Notes under the pieces: model-generated
Seen by the model: only the letters and a program-made list of their open reading frames with translations
Database searches by the model: none
What the model was told of the DNA's origin: nothing
Assembly (NCBI GenBank): GCA_963773665.1
Contig: CAVZBZ010000002.1
Location: forward strand, 186,001 to 250,000
Reading direction: 5' to 3'
Origin: DATJLY01 sp963773665
Lineage (GTDB): Bacteria > Pseudomonadota > Alphaproteobacteria > ATCC43930 > CGMCC-115725
DNA length: 64,000 bases
Translations under genes and position numbers: made by a program
Shown here: piece by piece, positions 51,218-60,133 of the stretch
Position numbering within the stretch: the first letter of the stretch is position 1
Layout of the letters: each line of letters begins with the position of its first letter

Positions 51218-52795
51218 GTGATCGTACAGCTCTTGATCCTCATTCTTGCACTGCTCGCAGCGCTGCCATCGCGCGCGGAGAGTCCGCGCGACACGGTGGT
51301 GATGGCAAAGCAGATCGACGACATCGTCTCGCTCGATCCGGCCGAGGCCTACGAATTCTCCGACGAGGAGGCGATCGCCAACTGCTACGACCATCTGCTC
51401 GACTACGATCCGGCGCACCCGGAGACGATCCTTGGCGCGCTCGCCCAGCGCTGGAGCGTCGATCCCGACGGCAGGACCTATCGCTTCGTCATGCGCGATG
51501 ACGCGCGCTTTGCCTCGGGCAATCCGGTCACGGCGGAGGACGCCGCGTTCTCGTTGCAGCGCATCGTGCTGCTCGACCTGACGCCCGCCTTCGTGCTGCG
51601 CCAGTTCGGCTTTTCCAAGGACAATGTCGCAGAGCTCATCCGCGCCGAGGGCCAGACCCTCGTCATCGAGACGACGGTCAAGGTCGCGCCGAGCCTGCTC
51701 TACTACATCCTCACCTCGTCGATCGCCTCGGTCGTGGACAAGGCGGCGGCGCTGGCGCATCAGCGGAACGGCGATCTCGGCCATCGCTGGCTGCAATTCC
51801 ATTCGGAGGGATCGGGGCCTTATCGCCTCGGCGTGTGGCGCCCCGGCGAGCGCTACGTGCTCGACGCGGTGCCCGATGCGTGGAGCGGCAAGGCGCGGAA
51901 CCGCCAGGTGATCGTGCTCGACATTCCCGAGCCCGCGACGCAGCGCCTGCTGCTCGAGCGCGGCGATGCCGATTACGCGCGCGATCTTGACAAGGACCAG
52001 CTCGCGGCGGTGGCGCGGAACAAGGATTTCGTCTTCGACCGCGCGCTGCAATCGATGCAGACCTATTTCGCGCTGAACCAGCGCAACCGATATCTGCGCC
52101 GCCCGGCGGTGATCGAAGCGCTCAAATACCTGGTCGATTACGACGGCATCGCCAAGGGGCTTCTGGGCGGCACCCGCGTCGTCCATCAGAGCTTCGTGCC
52201 GAACGGAATTTTGGGCGCCGACGACGATTTGCCGTTCGCGTTCGATCCGGCGCGCGCCAAGGCGCTGCTCGCATCCGCCGGTCTTGCGCAGGGTTTCGAC
52301 GTGACGCTCGACGTCACCGCGGCCTCGCCCTGGCTCGACATCGCCGAGGCGTTGCAGGCGAATTTCGCTGAAGCCGGCGTGCGCCTCGAAATCCTGCCCG
52401 GCGACGAGAAGGCGACATTGACGAAATACCGCGCGCGCCGGCACGACATTTATCTGGGCGAATGGGGCTCCGACTATCCCGATCCGCACAGCAACGCGCA
52501 GGCCTTCGTCACGAACGACGACATGGGCGACGATGCCGCGCTCAAGACATTGGCGTGGCGCAATTCATGGGCCGATCCGGCGCTTGCCGCCCGCGTCGAG
52601 GAGGCCGAGCGCGAAAGCGACACCGCGCGGCGCGCCGGGCTTTACCGCGCGATCGAGCGCGACCACCAGAAGGAGGCGCCCTTCGTCCTCATGTTCCAGG
52701 ATGTCGCCATCGCCGCGCATCGCAAATCCGTTCGCGGCCTCCTCATCGGCCCCGGCCCCGACCACACGCTCTATCGCGCGATCGAGAAGGAATAG
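51218..52795 (+). CDS. ABC transporter substrate-binding protein, peptide/nickel (DppA/OppA) family
   Basis: 525 aa. Starts at GTG 51218 (VIVQLLILILALLAALPSR, a signal peptide) with AAGGA 6 bases upstream supplied by the repeat. Family motifs: YDPAHPETILGALAQRWSVDPDGRTYRF and VTAEDAAFSLQRI, with IYLGEWGSDYPDPHSNAQAF near the end. Binds peptides, nickel or sugars; substrate unclear. The permeases and ATPases (dppBCDF) follow after an esterase gene on the other strand. Confidence 0.88.
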   Translation: MIVQLLILILALLAALPSRAESPRDTVVMAKQIDDIVSLDPAEAYEFSDEEAIANCYDHLLDYDPAHPETILGALAQRWSVDPDGRTYRFVMRDDARFASGNPVTAEDAAFSLQRIVLLDLTPAFVLRQFGFSKDNVAELIRAEGQTLVIETTVKVAPSLLYYILTSSIASVVDKAAALAHQRNGDLGHRWLQFHSEGSGPYRLGVWRPGERYVLDAVPDAWSGKARNRQVIVLDIPEPATQRLLLERGDADYARDLDKDQLAAVARNKDFVFDRALQSMQTYFALNQRNRYLRRPAVIEALKYLVDYDGIAKGLLGGTRVVHQSFVPNGILGADDDLPFAFDPARAKALLASAGLAQGFDVTLDVTAASPWLDIAEALQANFAEAGVRLEILPGDEKATLTKYRARRHDIYLGEWGSDYPDPHSNAQAFVTNDDMGDDAALKTLAWRNSWADPALAARVEEAERESDTARRAGLYRAIERDHQKEAPFVLMFQDVAIAAHRKSVRGLLIGPGPDHTLYRAIEKE

Positions 52796-52799
52796 GGGT

Positions 52800-53639
52800 T
52801 CAGGCCGCCTGCTTGCGCACGAATGCCTTCATCAGCGCGAGCGCGCGTTGCGAATCGGCGGTCGTGGGGTCTTTGGTTACGAACATGTGCGGCTGGCCCT
52901 CGAATTTTTCGAGCTCGACGAGGCCGCCCGCCTTGCGGTAGGCGGCAGCGAAGCGGTCGGCCATGTCGGGCGTCAGATTGTCGTCCGCGGTCCCTTGCAG
53001 GATGAGAATGGGCGGCAGCGCCTCGGCCTCGCCGCGCTCGAGGATGAGCTGCGGATTGCCCTCGACCATCGCCGCCTCGCCGCCGAAGAACGCGGCATGC
53101 GCCTGGAGGAAGCGGTCGATCTTCTTGTCCTGCGCCATGCGGTAGCGCGCCAAGGGATCGGCGACCGGCCAGCACAGCACGACGAACGCCAGGCGCGCGT
53201 CATCGCCGCCGGCAAGCGGCAGCGAGGCATAGCGCGGCGTCGTGGGCTTCAAGGCATTGCACATGATCTGCTGCCCGCCCGAGGAACTGGCGATGCCGCC
53301 GACGAGCTTCGCATCGCTGCCCCATTCGCGCGCGTGCAGCTTCAGGAAGCGGATGCCCAGGTTGATGTCGGCGATCGAGGCGGGATATGCGGCCTCGGGC
53401 GGCATGCGGAAATCGAGCGAGAGCACGACGCTGCCCGCCGCGGCGAGCGCGCCCGCGATCGCGGCATTGTTGAGCCGGTCGCCGCTCGTCCACGCGCCGC
53501 CATGGACCTCGGCAAGCGCAGGGAAGGGGCCGTTGCCCTTCGGCCGGTAGAGCCGCGCGAGCATCGGCTTGCCGCCTTGGCGCTGATACTCGATGTCCTC
53601 GACCGCGACCTCAAAGGCCTCGCGTTCCACCTGATCCAT
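52800..53639 (-). CDS. Alpha/beta hydrolase (HSL/carboxylesterase type)
   Basis: 279 aa. Oxyanion-hole motif HGGAW (46-50), probable nucleophile serine in GIASSSGGQQ, catalytic region ILQGTADDNLTP and HMFVTKDP. A strong AAGGAG precedes ATG 53639. It acts on small ester substrates; none is predicted. It is located between two parts of an ABC transporter operon on the opposite strand. Confidence 0.85.
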   Translation of the reverse strand: MDQVEREAFEVAVEDIEYQRQGGKPMLARLYRPKGNGPFPALAEVHGGAWTSGDRLNNAAIAGALAAAGSVVLSLDFRMPPEAAYPASIADINLGIRFLKLHAREWGSDAKLVGGIASSSGGQQIMCNALKPTTPRYASLPLAGGDDARLAFVVLCWPVADPLARYRMAQDKKIDRFLQAHAAFFGGEAAMVEGNPQLILERGEAEALPPILILQGTADDNLTPDMADRFAAAYRKAGGLVELEKFEGQPHMFVTKDPTTADSQRALALMKAFVRKQAA

Positions 53640-53710
53640 TTCGCTCTCCTTTCTTCGAGCGAAGCACGGGAGGGCAACGGCTCGCAAGCCCAGTATGATA
53701 GTTTGCAACG

Positions 53711-54721
53711 ATGCGGACCTTTCTCGCACTCCTCTCGCTTGGCGCGAAGGCGGCGCTCACCTTGTTCGGGCTGCTGCTGGTCACGTTCCTCATCGCGCGG
53801 GTTGTGCCGGTCGATCCGGTGCTGGCGGTGGTGGGCGACCGCGCGTCCTCCGAAACCTATGCGCGCGTGCGCGCCGAGATGGGGCTCGACCGGCCGGTCG
53901 CGGTGCAGTTCGCGCGCTATGTCGCGATGCTGGCGACGGGCGATCTCGGCCAATCGGCGCTGACGCGCGAGCCCGTCACCTCCGACATCGCGCGCTTCTT
54001 CCCGGCGACGCTCGAGCTGGCGACGGCGGCGACCTTGATCGGCCTCGTCCTCGGCGTGCCGGCGGGCGTTTTCGCCGCCGCGCGCCACAATCGCTGGCCC
54101 GATCACGCGCTGCGCGTCGTATCGCTGTTCGGCTATTCGGTGCCGGTGTTCTGGCTCGGCCTCATGGCGCTCTTGCTGTTCTATGCCGATCTCGGCTGGG
54201 CGGCGGGGCCGGGGCGGATCGATCCGTGGCTCGACGATGTCGTGCCGGCGCGCACTGGGCTTTTGCTCGTCGACGGCGCGCTGGCAGGAAACGGCGCCGT
54301 CGTCATGAGCGCGTTCCGGCACCTGGCGCTGCCGGCGCTCGTCCTGGGCTATTACTCGCTCGCCTATATCAGCCGCATGACGCGCTCGCTCGTGCTCGAG
54401 CAGCTGGGCCAGGACTATATCGCCGTGGCCCGCGCGAAAGGTCTTTCCGAGACGCGCGTCTTGTGGCGCCACGCGCTCGGCAACGTGCTGGTGCCGCTCG
54501 CCACGGTCGTGACCATCGCCTATGCGCAGCTTCTGGAAGGCGCGGTGCTGACCGAGACCGTGTTCGCCTGGCCCGGGCTCGGGCGCTACATCACCGGCTC
54601 GCTCTTGAGCCTCGACATGAACGCGGTGATGGGCGGGACGATGGTGGTGGGTTTGGTCTTCATCGCGCTCAACCTGCTCGTCGAGGGGGTCTATCGCCGC
54701 CTCGATCCGAGGACGCGATGA
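53711..54721 (+). CDS. Peptide/nickel ABC transporter permease, DppB type
   Basis: 336 aa, six membrane helices. DppB hallmark VDPVLAVVGDRASSETYARVRAEMGLD, then the coupling helix YIAVARAKGLSETRVLWRHALGN and the late ETVFAWPGLGRYITGSLL. Pairs with the DppC-type subunit, which starts in its ATGA stop. Confidence 0.9.
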   Translation: MRTFLALLSLGAKAALTLFGLLLVTFLIARVVPVDPVLAVVGDRASSETYARVRAEMGLDRPVAVQFARYVAMLATGDLGQSALTREPVTSDIARFFPATLELATAATLIGLVLGVPAGVFAAARHNRWPDHALRVVSLFGYSVPVFWLGLMALLLFYADLGWAAGPGRIDPWLDDVVPARTGLLLVDGALAGNGAVVMSAFRHLALPALVLGYYSLAYISRMTRSLVLEQLGQDYIAVARAKGLSETRVLWRHALGNVLVPLATVVTIAYAQLLEGAVLTETVFAWPGLGRYITGSLLSLDMNAVMGGTMVVGLVFIALNLLVEGVYRRLDPRTR

Positions 54722-55602
54722 GCGCCGCCGCGGACGCAGCGCCGTCCTCAGACCTCGCCGCGCGGCTGCAACGCTGGCGCGAGACGGCCGGCGCGCTCGC
54801 CGCCAACCACGCCGCGCTGGCGGGCATGGCGATCGTGCTGCTGCTCGCCCTCATGGCGCTCGCTGCGCCCGTGCTCGCGCCGGCCGATCCCGATGCCCAG
54901 AATCTCGCGCTCCGCCTTGCGCCGCCCGGCGCGCATCATTTCCTCGGCACCGACGAGCTTGGCCGCGACATTCTCGCGCGCATCCTCTTCGGCGGCCGCG
55001 TGACCTTGGCCGTGGTGGCGGCGATCGGGCTCACCGTGCCGGCGGCGGGGCTCGCGATCGGGTGCCTTGCCGGCATGGCCGGCGGATTTTTGGATGCGGT
55101 GCTGATGCGCACGGCCGATGTGTTTCTCGCATTCCCGCGCCTCATCCTGGCGCTGGCGCTGGTGGCGGCGATGGGGCCCGGCCTGTTCCACGCGCTCCTT
55201 GCCATAGCACTTGCCGCGTGGCCGCCTTATGCGCGGCTCGCGCGCGCCGAGACGCTCGCGCTGCGCGGGCGCGATTTCATCGCCGCGGCGCGCCTTGCCG
55301 GCGCCTCGCCCGCGCGCATCCTGGTGCGCCACATCGCGCCGCTGTGCCTGCCGTCGCTCATCGTGCGCGCCTCGCTCGACATGGCGGGCGTGATCTTGAT
55401 CGCGGCAGGGCTCGGCTTCCTCGGCCTCGGCGTGGCGCCGCCCACGGCCGAATGGGGCGCGATGATCGGCGCGGGCCGCCGCTTCATGCTCGACCAATGG
55501 TGGGTCGCGGCGGCGCCGGGCGTGGCGATCGCGCTGGCGACATTGGGCTTCAATCTCCTCGGCGAAGGCTTGCGCGACGTGCTCGACCCGCGGCAGCGAT
55601 GA
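54718..55602 (+). CDS. Peptide/nickel ABC transporter permease, DppC type
   Basis: 294 aa. The N-terminus is extended and polar, then PADPDAQNLALRLAPPGAHHFLGTDELGRDILARILFGGRV (DppC signature) and RDFIAAARLAGASPARILVRH (coupling helix). Six helices. Ends in ATGA overlap with the ATPase gene. Confidence 0.9.
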   Translation: MSAAADAAPSSDLAARLQRWRETAGALAANHAALAGMAIVLLLALMALAAPVLAPADPDAQNLALRLAPPGAHHFLGTDELGRDILARILFGGRVTLAVVAAIGLTVPAAGLAIGCLAGMAGGFLDAVLMRTADVFLAFPRLILALALVAAMGPGLFHALLAIALAAWPPYARLARAETLALRGRDFIAAARLAGASPARILVRHIAPLCLPSLIVRASLDMAGVILIAAGLGFLGLGVAPPTAEWGAMIGAGRRFMLDQWWVAAAPGVAIALATLGFNLLGEGLRDVLDPRQR

Positions 55603-56364
55603 AGGACCTTCTCGCCATCGCCGATCTGCGCGCCGGCTTCGGCGCCGCCGAGGCGCTGCACGGCGTGAGTTTCTCCATGGGGCGCGAGCGCCTGGCGCTG
55701 GTCGGCGGGTCGGGAGCGGGCAAGTCGCTGATCGCGCGCGCGATCCTGCGGCTGCCGCCGCCGGGCGCGTGGCTCGGCGGGCGGATCGAGTTCGACGGCA
55801 TCGATCTCATGCACGCCGACATGCGCCTGCTGCGCGGCCGGCGCATCGGCTGGATCGCGCAGGACCCGCGCCTCTCGCTCAACCCGGTGATGCGGGTCGG
55901 ATCGCAGATCGAGGAATCCCTGCGCCTCCATCGCGCGCTCGGCCGCCATGCCGCGCGCGAGGCGGCGCTGGGATTGCTCGACACCGTTCGCCTCGCCGAC
56001 CCGTCGCGCGTGGCAAAACTTTATCCGCACGAGCTTTCGGGCGGCATGGGGCAGCGCGCGATGATCGCCATGATGCTGGCGGGCGAGCCCGACCTCATGA
56101 TCGCCGACGAGCCGACCTCGGCGCTCGACGCGAGCACGGCGATGCAGGTGCTGGCGCTCCTCGACGAGCTGGTCGAGCGGCGCGGCATGGGCCTTCTCTT
56201 CATCAGCCACGATCTGCGCCTGGTCGAGGGATTTTGCGACCGCGTCGTCGTGCTCGAGGCGGGCCGCATCGTCGAGAGTTCTTGCCGCCGGCGCGCTCGC
56301 CGCCGCGCGCGAGCCCTACACGCGCCGCCTCCTCGCCGCGCGGCCGATCCTCGCGCCGCCATGA
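55599..56364 (+). pseudogene. Peptide/nickel ABC transporter ATPase, DppD type, frameshift near its 3-prime end
   Basis: Walker A GGSGAGKS, QDPRLSLNPVMRVG, signature ELSGGMGQRAMIAMML, Walker B LMIADEPTSALD, H-loop FISHDLRL. After GRIVESS the frame slips: an extra T at 56279-56280 (GAGAGTTCTTGCC where GAGAGTCTTGCC would restore LAAGALAAAREPYTRRLLAA). The restored end TGA 56362-56364 overlaps the next ATG (ATGA). All catalytic motifs precede the break, so even the altered protein could hydrolyse ATP. Uncorrected, it fuses with the next ATPase in frame. Confidence 0.8.
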
Positions 56365-57105
56365 TCGAGGCGCAAAATCTTGTCGTGCGGCTCGCTGGGC
56401 GCGAGGTCGTGCGCGGCGTGTCGTTCGCGCTTGCGGCGGGCGGCGCGCTCGGCGTCGTGGGCGAATCGGGATCGGGCAAATCGACCCTGCTGCGCGCGCT
56501 CGCCGGGCTCGAGCCCATCGCCGGCGGCACGCTCACGCTCGACGGTGCGCCGTTGGCCGCGCTCGGCCCGCGCGAGCGCGGCCTCGTGGCGCAGCTCGTC
56601 TTCCAGGACCCGTACGGCTCGCTGCATCCGCGCCAGACGGTTGCCCGCGCGCTCGCCGAGCCGGCGCTCGTCCACCGCCTCGATAATCCGGCGGCGAGAG
56701 TTCGCGGCGGCGCTTGCCTCGGTCGGGCTCGACGCAAAATTCCGCTTCCGCTATCCGCACCAGCTTTCCGGCGGCCAGCGCCAGCGCGTCGCGATCGCGC
56801 GCGCGCTGATGCTCGCGCCGCGCCTCTTGCTGCTCGACGAGCCGACCTCGGCGCTCGACGTGCTGGCGCAGGCCGATCTCATCGAGCTGCTGCGCCGGCT
56901 GCGGCGCGAGCGCGGCCTCGCATACCTGCTCGTCAGCCACGATCTCGCCGTGGTGGCCCAGCTCGTCGAGCGCATCGCCGTGATGCAGGAGGGACGCTTC
57001 GTCGAGACGCTCGCGACCGACGCCGTGCGCGCGGGCATGGCGCATCACCCGCATACGCGCGACCTCATCGCCGCCTCGCGCGGTTTCAGGCGCGGCGCGG
57101 TTTGA
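56361..57105 (+). pseudogene. Peptide/nickel ABC transporter ATPase, DppF type, frameshift in the middle
   Basis: Starts MIEAQNLVVRLAGREVVRGV with Walker A GESGSGKST and FQDPYGSLHPRQTVARAL. After LVHRLDNPAA the frame slips near 56691-56696 (CCGGCGGCGAGAG; one G too many). FAAALASVGLDAKFRFRYPHQ, signature LSGGQRQRVAIARAL, Walker B LLLLDEPTSALD and H-loop LVSHDLAV follow in the new frame. The split falls between Walker A and the signature, so a truly frameshifted protein would be inactive. Second break in the operon. Confidence 0.8.
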
Positions 57106-57129
57106 CACGTACGTAATATACGTTATAAC
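57102..57129 (+). promoter_or_regulatory. Near-consensus sigma-70 promoter with an internal palindrome
   Basis: TTGACA (57102-57107) and TATAAC (57124-57129) are separated by 16 bases. The spacer ends with ACGTAATATACGT (57111-57123), an ACGTA/TACGT inverted repeat placed as an operator would be. The -35 box overlaps the end of the DppF-type gene. It points rightwards into a 270-base region with no recognised gene. Confidence 0.5.
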
Positions 57130-57185
57130 ACGGTCACGTCAATGTTTACTGGGCAGGAGACAGCCGCGCAGGACAGGGCAAAATG

Positions 57186-57320
57186 ACGAAACGAACCCAA
57201 TTTTTGCGTACGAGCCGGACGGCCGCTTCGGGAAATTACGAAACGAAGCCAATTTGCCCGGCCGGCGCGGCGACGGGTGCGGGGTGTCGGGTATGAAATC
57301 TACCGAACGAACCCAATTTT
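57186..57320 (+). repeat. Three degenerate copies of an ACGAA(A)CGAACCCAATTT motif
   Basis: Copies at 57186 (ACGAAACGAACCCAATTTTT), 57238 (ACGAAACGAAGCCAATTTGC) and 57302 (ACCGAACGAACCCAATTTT), 52 and 64 bases apart, on the plus strand. A 37-codon frame (57183-57296, MTKRTQFLRTSRTAAS) covers the first two, but its composition follows the repeat, so I do not call it a gene. Similar strings are seen in many Rhizobiales intergenic regions (from memory). They lie downstream of the promoter at 57102. Confidence 0.6.
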
Positions 57321-57349
57321 CCGCCGCCGCCGTCGTAAAGGCTGCGTCA

Positions 57350-57394
57350 CCCCCACCCTGCCCTCCCCCTTCAAGGGGGAGGGCAGGGTGGGGG
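57350..57394. repeat. Perfect 22-bp hairpin of the CCCTCCCCCTT family
   Basis: The left arm 57350-57371 and the right arm 57373-57394 pair over 22 bp with a 1-base centre (CCTCCCCCTTCAAGGGGGAGG core). It begins 8 bases beyond the Nudix gene end (minus strand), without a T-run on that side, so termination is possible but not canonical. A degenerate copy lies in the pdhC coding sequence. Confidence 0.85.
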
Positions 57395-57401
57395 GCGCGC
57401 G

Positions 57402-58010
57402 CTACGCGCCCGGCCATTTGCGCCTGAGGCGCGCGCGGTTGGCGGCGAGCCAATAGAGCGCGATCATGGTCGGGCTGTTGCTGATCTCGCCGGCCTTGAG
57501 CCGGCGCATCGCCGTGCGATAGGGCAGCACCAGAACCTTGGTGTCCTCGTGCTCGTCGGGCAGGCCGTGGATGCCGCCAGCCTTGGTCGCATCGACCCGG
57601 GCGCACAGCAGATCGACCAGTTCGGTCGAGCCGCCGGGGCTCGGCATGAAGCGGTGCATAGGCTCGAGCGCGCCGTCGATGGCGACGCCCGCCTCCTCGC
57701 ACGCCTCGCGCCGCGCGACCTCGTCGGCCGAGCGGTCGTCCGGGCCGACGATGCCGGCGACGATCTCGACCTGCCACGCCGGCAGCCCGATGAGATGCGG
57801 CGCGAGCCGGAACTGCTCGACCAGCACGACCGCGTCCTCGGCCGGATCGTAGAGCAGCAGTCCGACGGTGCGGCCGCGCTCGAAAATCTCGCGCTCCATC
57901 TCCGTCGTCCAGCCGCCGGCATGGAGGCGATGGCGCAGGCGAAAGCGCTCGACCCGGAAGAACCCCTGATAGGCCGTCTCGCGGCCGAAAATCTCGACGC
58001 CCTCGGTCAC
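57402..58010 (-). CDS. Nudix hydrolase, ADP-ribose pyrophosphatase (NudF) type
   Basis: 202 aa. GWTTEMEREIFERGRTVGLLLYD precedes the Nudix box region AGIVGPDDRSADEVARREAC, followed by EEAG; the REx2EE core is intact although the box has one extra residue compared with E. coli NudF. MPSPGGSTELVDLLCARVD and the C-terminal SNSPTMIALYWLAANR fit ADP-ribose or sugar-nucleotide diphosphatases. Start ATG 58010. Confidence 0.85.
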   Translation of the reverse strand: MTEGVEIFGRETAYQGFFRVERFRLRHRLHAGGWTTEMEREIFERGRTVGLLLYDPAEDAVVLVEQFRLAPHLIGLPAWQVEIVAGIVGPDDRSADEVARREACEEAGVAIDGALEPMHRFMPSPGGSTELVDLLCARVDATKAGGIHGLPDEHEDTKVLVLPYRTAMRRLKAGEISNSPTMIALYWLAANRARLRRKWPGA

Positions 58011-58081
58011 GGATGGCTCCCCGAAAAAAGCGGAGCCACGCTAGAGGGTGCAGCGCGTGCCTTGCAATGCGCGGCGGCGGT

Positions 58082-58453
58082 TCAGGGGACGGCGCTGCGC
58101 TGCAGCGGCTCCTCGCTCTGCGGCAGGAGGCCGAGGCGCGTCCTCACCGCCGCGGTGCAGAGCGCGAGCGCCGCCGAGGTCGCCGTGCCCTCGAACGGGA
58201 ACGCGATCACGGCATCGGCCGGCCGGTAAATGTCGGCGACCCACCCGCCCGTGCCGCCGCGGCAATTGCTGAGCTCGCCGAGCCGGTGGATCGTCCAGCC
58301 TTCCGGCACGAGCAGCAGCGCCGCGTCGAGCGAGCGCGTGTAGAGCGGCACCGGTTTGGTCATGCGAAACAGCACGCGCTGGATCGCGTAGTCGAGATAT
58401 TCGCTGCCCTCCTGCGCGCCCTGCAGGAGGGACAATAGCTTTGCCAGGTCCAT
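58082..58453 (-). CDS. Hypothetical protein with a YTxSLDAALLLVPEGW motif
   Basis: 123 aa, soluble. The central motif YTRSLDAALLLVPEGWTIHRLGE resembles a small family of ~100-aa proteins common in Rhizobiales and phages (DAALxLVPEGW signature); function unknown. Start ATG 58453 (MDLAKLLSLLQGAQEGSEYL). The 3-prime half carries many Ala and Arg and is less conserved-looking. It lies between the Nudix gene and a histidine kinase gene without overlap. Confidence 0.6.
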   Translation of the reverse strand: MDLAKLLSLLQGAQEGSEYLDYAIQRVLFRMTKPVPLYTRSLDAALLLVPEGWTIHRLGELSNCRGGTGGWVADIYRPADAVIAFPFEGTATSAALALCTAAVRTRLGLLPQSEEPLQRSAVP

Positions 58454-58519
58454 GGGATCGGGCTCGCCAGGCTGCTTTGGATAGCCCGAAGGTAGCGGGC
58501 GTTGCGCCGCGCGCGAGCG

Positions 58520-60133
58520 TCAATGTTGTGGCACCGCACCATGGGTGAGGCGCGCCGGCTCGGCGAGCGGCAGCCGCATCCGTACGGCAAGCCCGTGCGG
58601 CGTGCGGTTCTGCGCCGCGATCGTGCCGCCGAGCGCCTCGACATAGCGGCGCGCGATCCACAGGCCGATGCCGAAATGGCTGCCGCCGTCGCCGCTGCCC
58701 TCGGGCGGCTGGCGCAGCGAGACATAGCGGTCGAAGATGCGTTCGAGGTCTTCCGGCGGAACGCCCGGCCCGGCATCGGCGACGATGAGCTCGGCCATGC
58801 CGCCCTGCTGTTCGAGCCGGACGCCGATGCTGCCGCCCTCGGACGAGAACGAGAGGGCGTTGTCGAACAGGTTCTCGATCACCGTCTCGACCATCTCGGC
58901 GTTGGCGTGCACGGTCGCGCCCGGCCTGATGTGGCCCTTCAAATTGATGCGGCGCGCCGCCAGGAACGGCGCCTGCGCCTGCAACAGGCGCGCCAGCAGC
59001 GCCGAAAGATCGACGTCGCTCTTCGGCATGTCCATGAGCTCGGCGGTGGTCTCGTCGAGATGGCGGGCCGAGGCGACGAGCCCGTCGAGCCGGTCGAGCG
59101 AGCTTTCGATGAGGCCGATCGCGCGCAGGCCGCGCTGGTTCGCGGTATCGACCGCGCGCTTCAGCGGCTCGAGCGATTGGCGGATCACGGCGATCGGCGT
59201 CTTGAGGGCGTGCGCGTTGTCCTCGGCGGCGCGGCGGATGTCGCGCGCCGAGGCGTCGAGCACCTCGACCATGCGGTCGAATTCCTGCGCCACGTCGGCG
59301 AGCTCGGGCACGTCGTTCTGCGCCCCGAACGAGCCGCCGCGGCGGTGCTCGCGGATGGCGATGGCGCGCTCGGCAAAGCGCTTCAATCCGCTGCGGATGC
59401 TCCAGAAGGTGGTGAAGGTGAGGAGCACCATGGCGAGATATATGATTGCGGCGATGCGCACCTCGGGACTTGCCCAATAGGGCCGGCCCAGGGTCGCGCC
59501 CGGCATCGCGCCGGCCGCGAACGAAGTCACCACCGCCCAGCAGCCGGTCGGCGCCCGGATCGGCGTGACCGAGGTGACGATCTCGTCGCTCCCGCCCGGC
59601 AGCGGATAGCGCAGCGCGAACGGCAGATCGCCCTCGCAGGTCGAAGCGAGCCGGTCGAGCACGCCTTCGCGCACCAGCTCGTCGCGCTCGGTGTCGAGTT
59701 GCGCGCTCGACACGGCGGGCCACGACGCGACGTAGTAGAAGCCCGGCCGGTCGGACGGCGAGAACAGCAGCTTGACGTTGGTGAGGTCGCCGGCAAAGCG
59801 CGCCAGCACCTGGCCCAGTTGCGGCAGGTTGGGATGCTCGGTCTGCGCCAGGAGCGGCATCAGCGCTTGCGCCATGACGCGGCCCTGCTCGCGCACGCTG
59901 CGCAGGAGCAGCGCCTTCTGCGCCTCGTCGGCCGCGCTGAACCGGTCGTAGATGATGACCGGCACGGCGAGGAAGATGAGCGCCAGGACCGTGACCTTGG
60001 CCGCGAGCGAGCGGTAGAAGCGCGGCCGCCGGCGCGGGCTCGGCGCCCCCGCCGCCGCCGGCTCAGCCGTTGTCGCCGGCAGTCCAGCGGTAGCCGAAAC
60101 CGGCGTAGTTGTGGATGTGGTCGAACTCGCCAT
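58520..60133 (-). CDS. Sensor histidine kinase (membrane-bound)
   Basis: 537 aa from ATG 60133, which overlaps the upstream regulator by 71 bases; a shorter start is possible because the first ~25 residues are low-complexity. TM1 (KVTVLALIFLAVPVIIYDRF), periplasmic domain ~55-230, TM2 (RIAAIIYLAMVLLTFTTFW), HAMP-like linker, and HisKA with the phospho-His in NAHALKTPIAVIRQ. The HATPase_c domain carries N box ENLFDNALSFS and G boxes DAGPGVPPEDLERIFD and FGIGLWIARRYVE. Works with the regulator immediately upstream in a layout like ChvG/ChvI. Confidence 0.88.
   Translation of the reverse strand: MASSTTSTTTPVSATAGLPATTAEPAAAGAPSPRRRPRFYRSLAAKVTVLALIFLAVPVIIYDRFSAADEAQKALLLRSVREQGRVMAQALMPLLAQTEHPNLPQLGQVLARFAGDLTNVKLLFSPSDRPGFYYVASWPAVSSAQLDTERDELVREGVLDRLASTCEGDLPFALRYPLPGGSDEIVTSVTPIRAPTGCWAVVTSFAAGAMPGATLGRPYWASPEVRIAAIIYLAMVLLTFTTFWSIRSGLKRFAERAIAIREHRRGGSFGAQNDVPELADVAQEFDRMVEVLDASARDIRRAAEDNAHALKTPIAVIRQSLEPLKRAVDTANQRGLRAIGLIESSLDRLDGLVASARHLDETTAELMDMPKSDVDLSALLARLLQAQAPFLAARRINLKGHIRPGATVHANAEMVETVIENLFDNALSFSSEGGSIGVRLEQQGGMAELIVADAGPGVPPEDLERIFDRYVSLRQPPEGSGDGGSHFGIGLWIARRYVEALGGTIAAQNRTPHGLAVRMRLPLAEPARLTHGAVPQH

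Noticed and set aside
55599..57116. Apparent fused double ATPase in one frame
   Set aside because: The joined frame passes through out-of-family Arg-rich sequence after the DppD break and loses the DppF C-terminal motifs; correcting one base per gene gives two ordinary ATPases with an ATGA junction.
57183..57296. A 37-aa gene after the strong promoter
   Set aside because: Its codons follow the repeated ACGAA(A)CGAACCCAATTT motif and there is no Shine-Dalgarno fit or protein-like pattern; kept as repeat.
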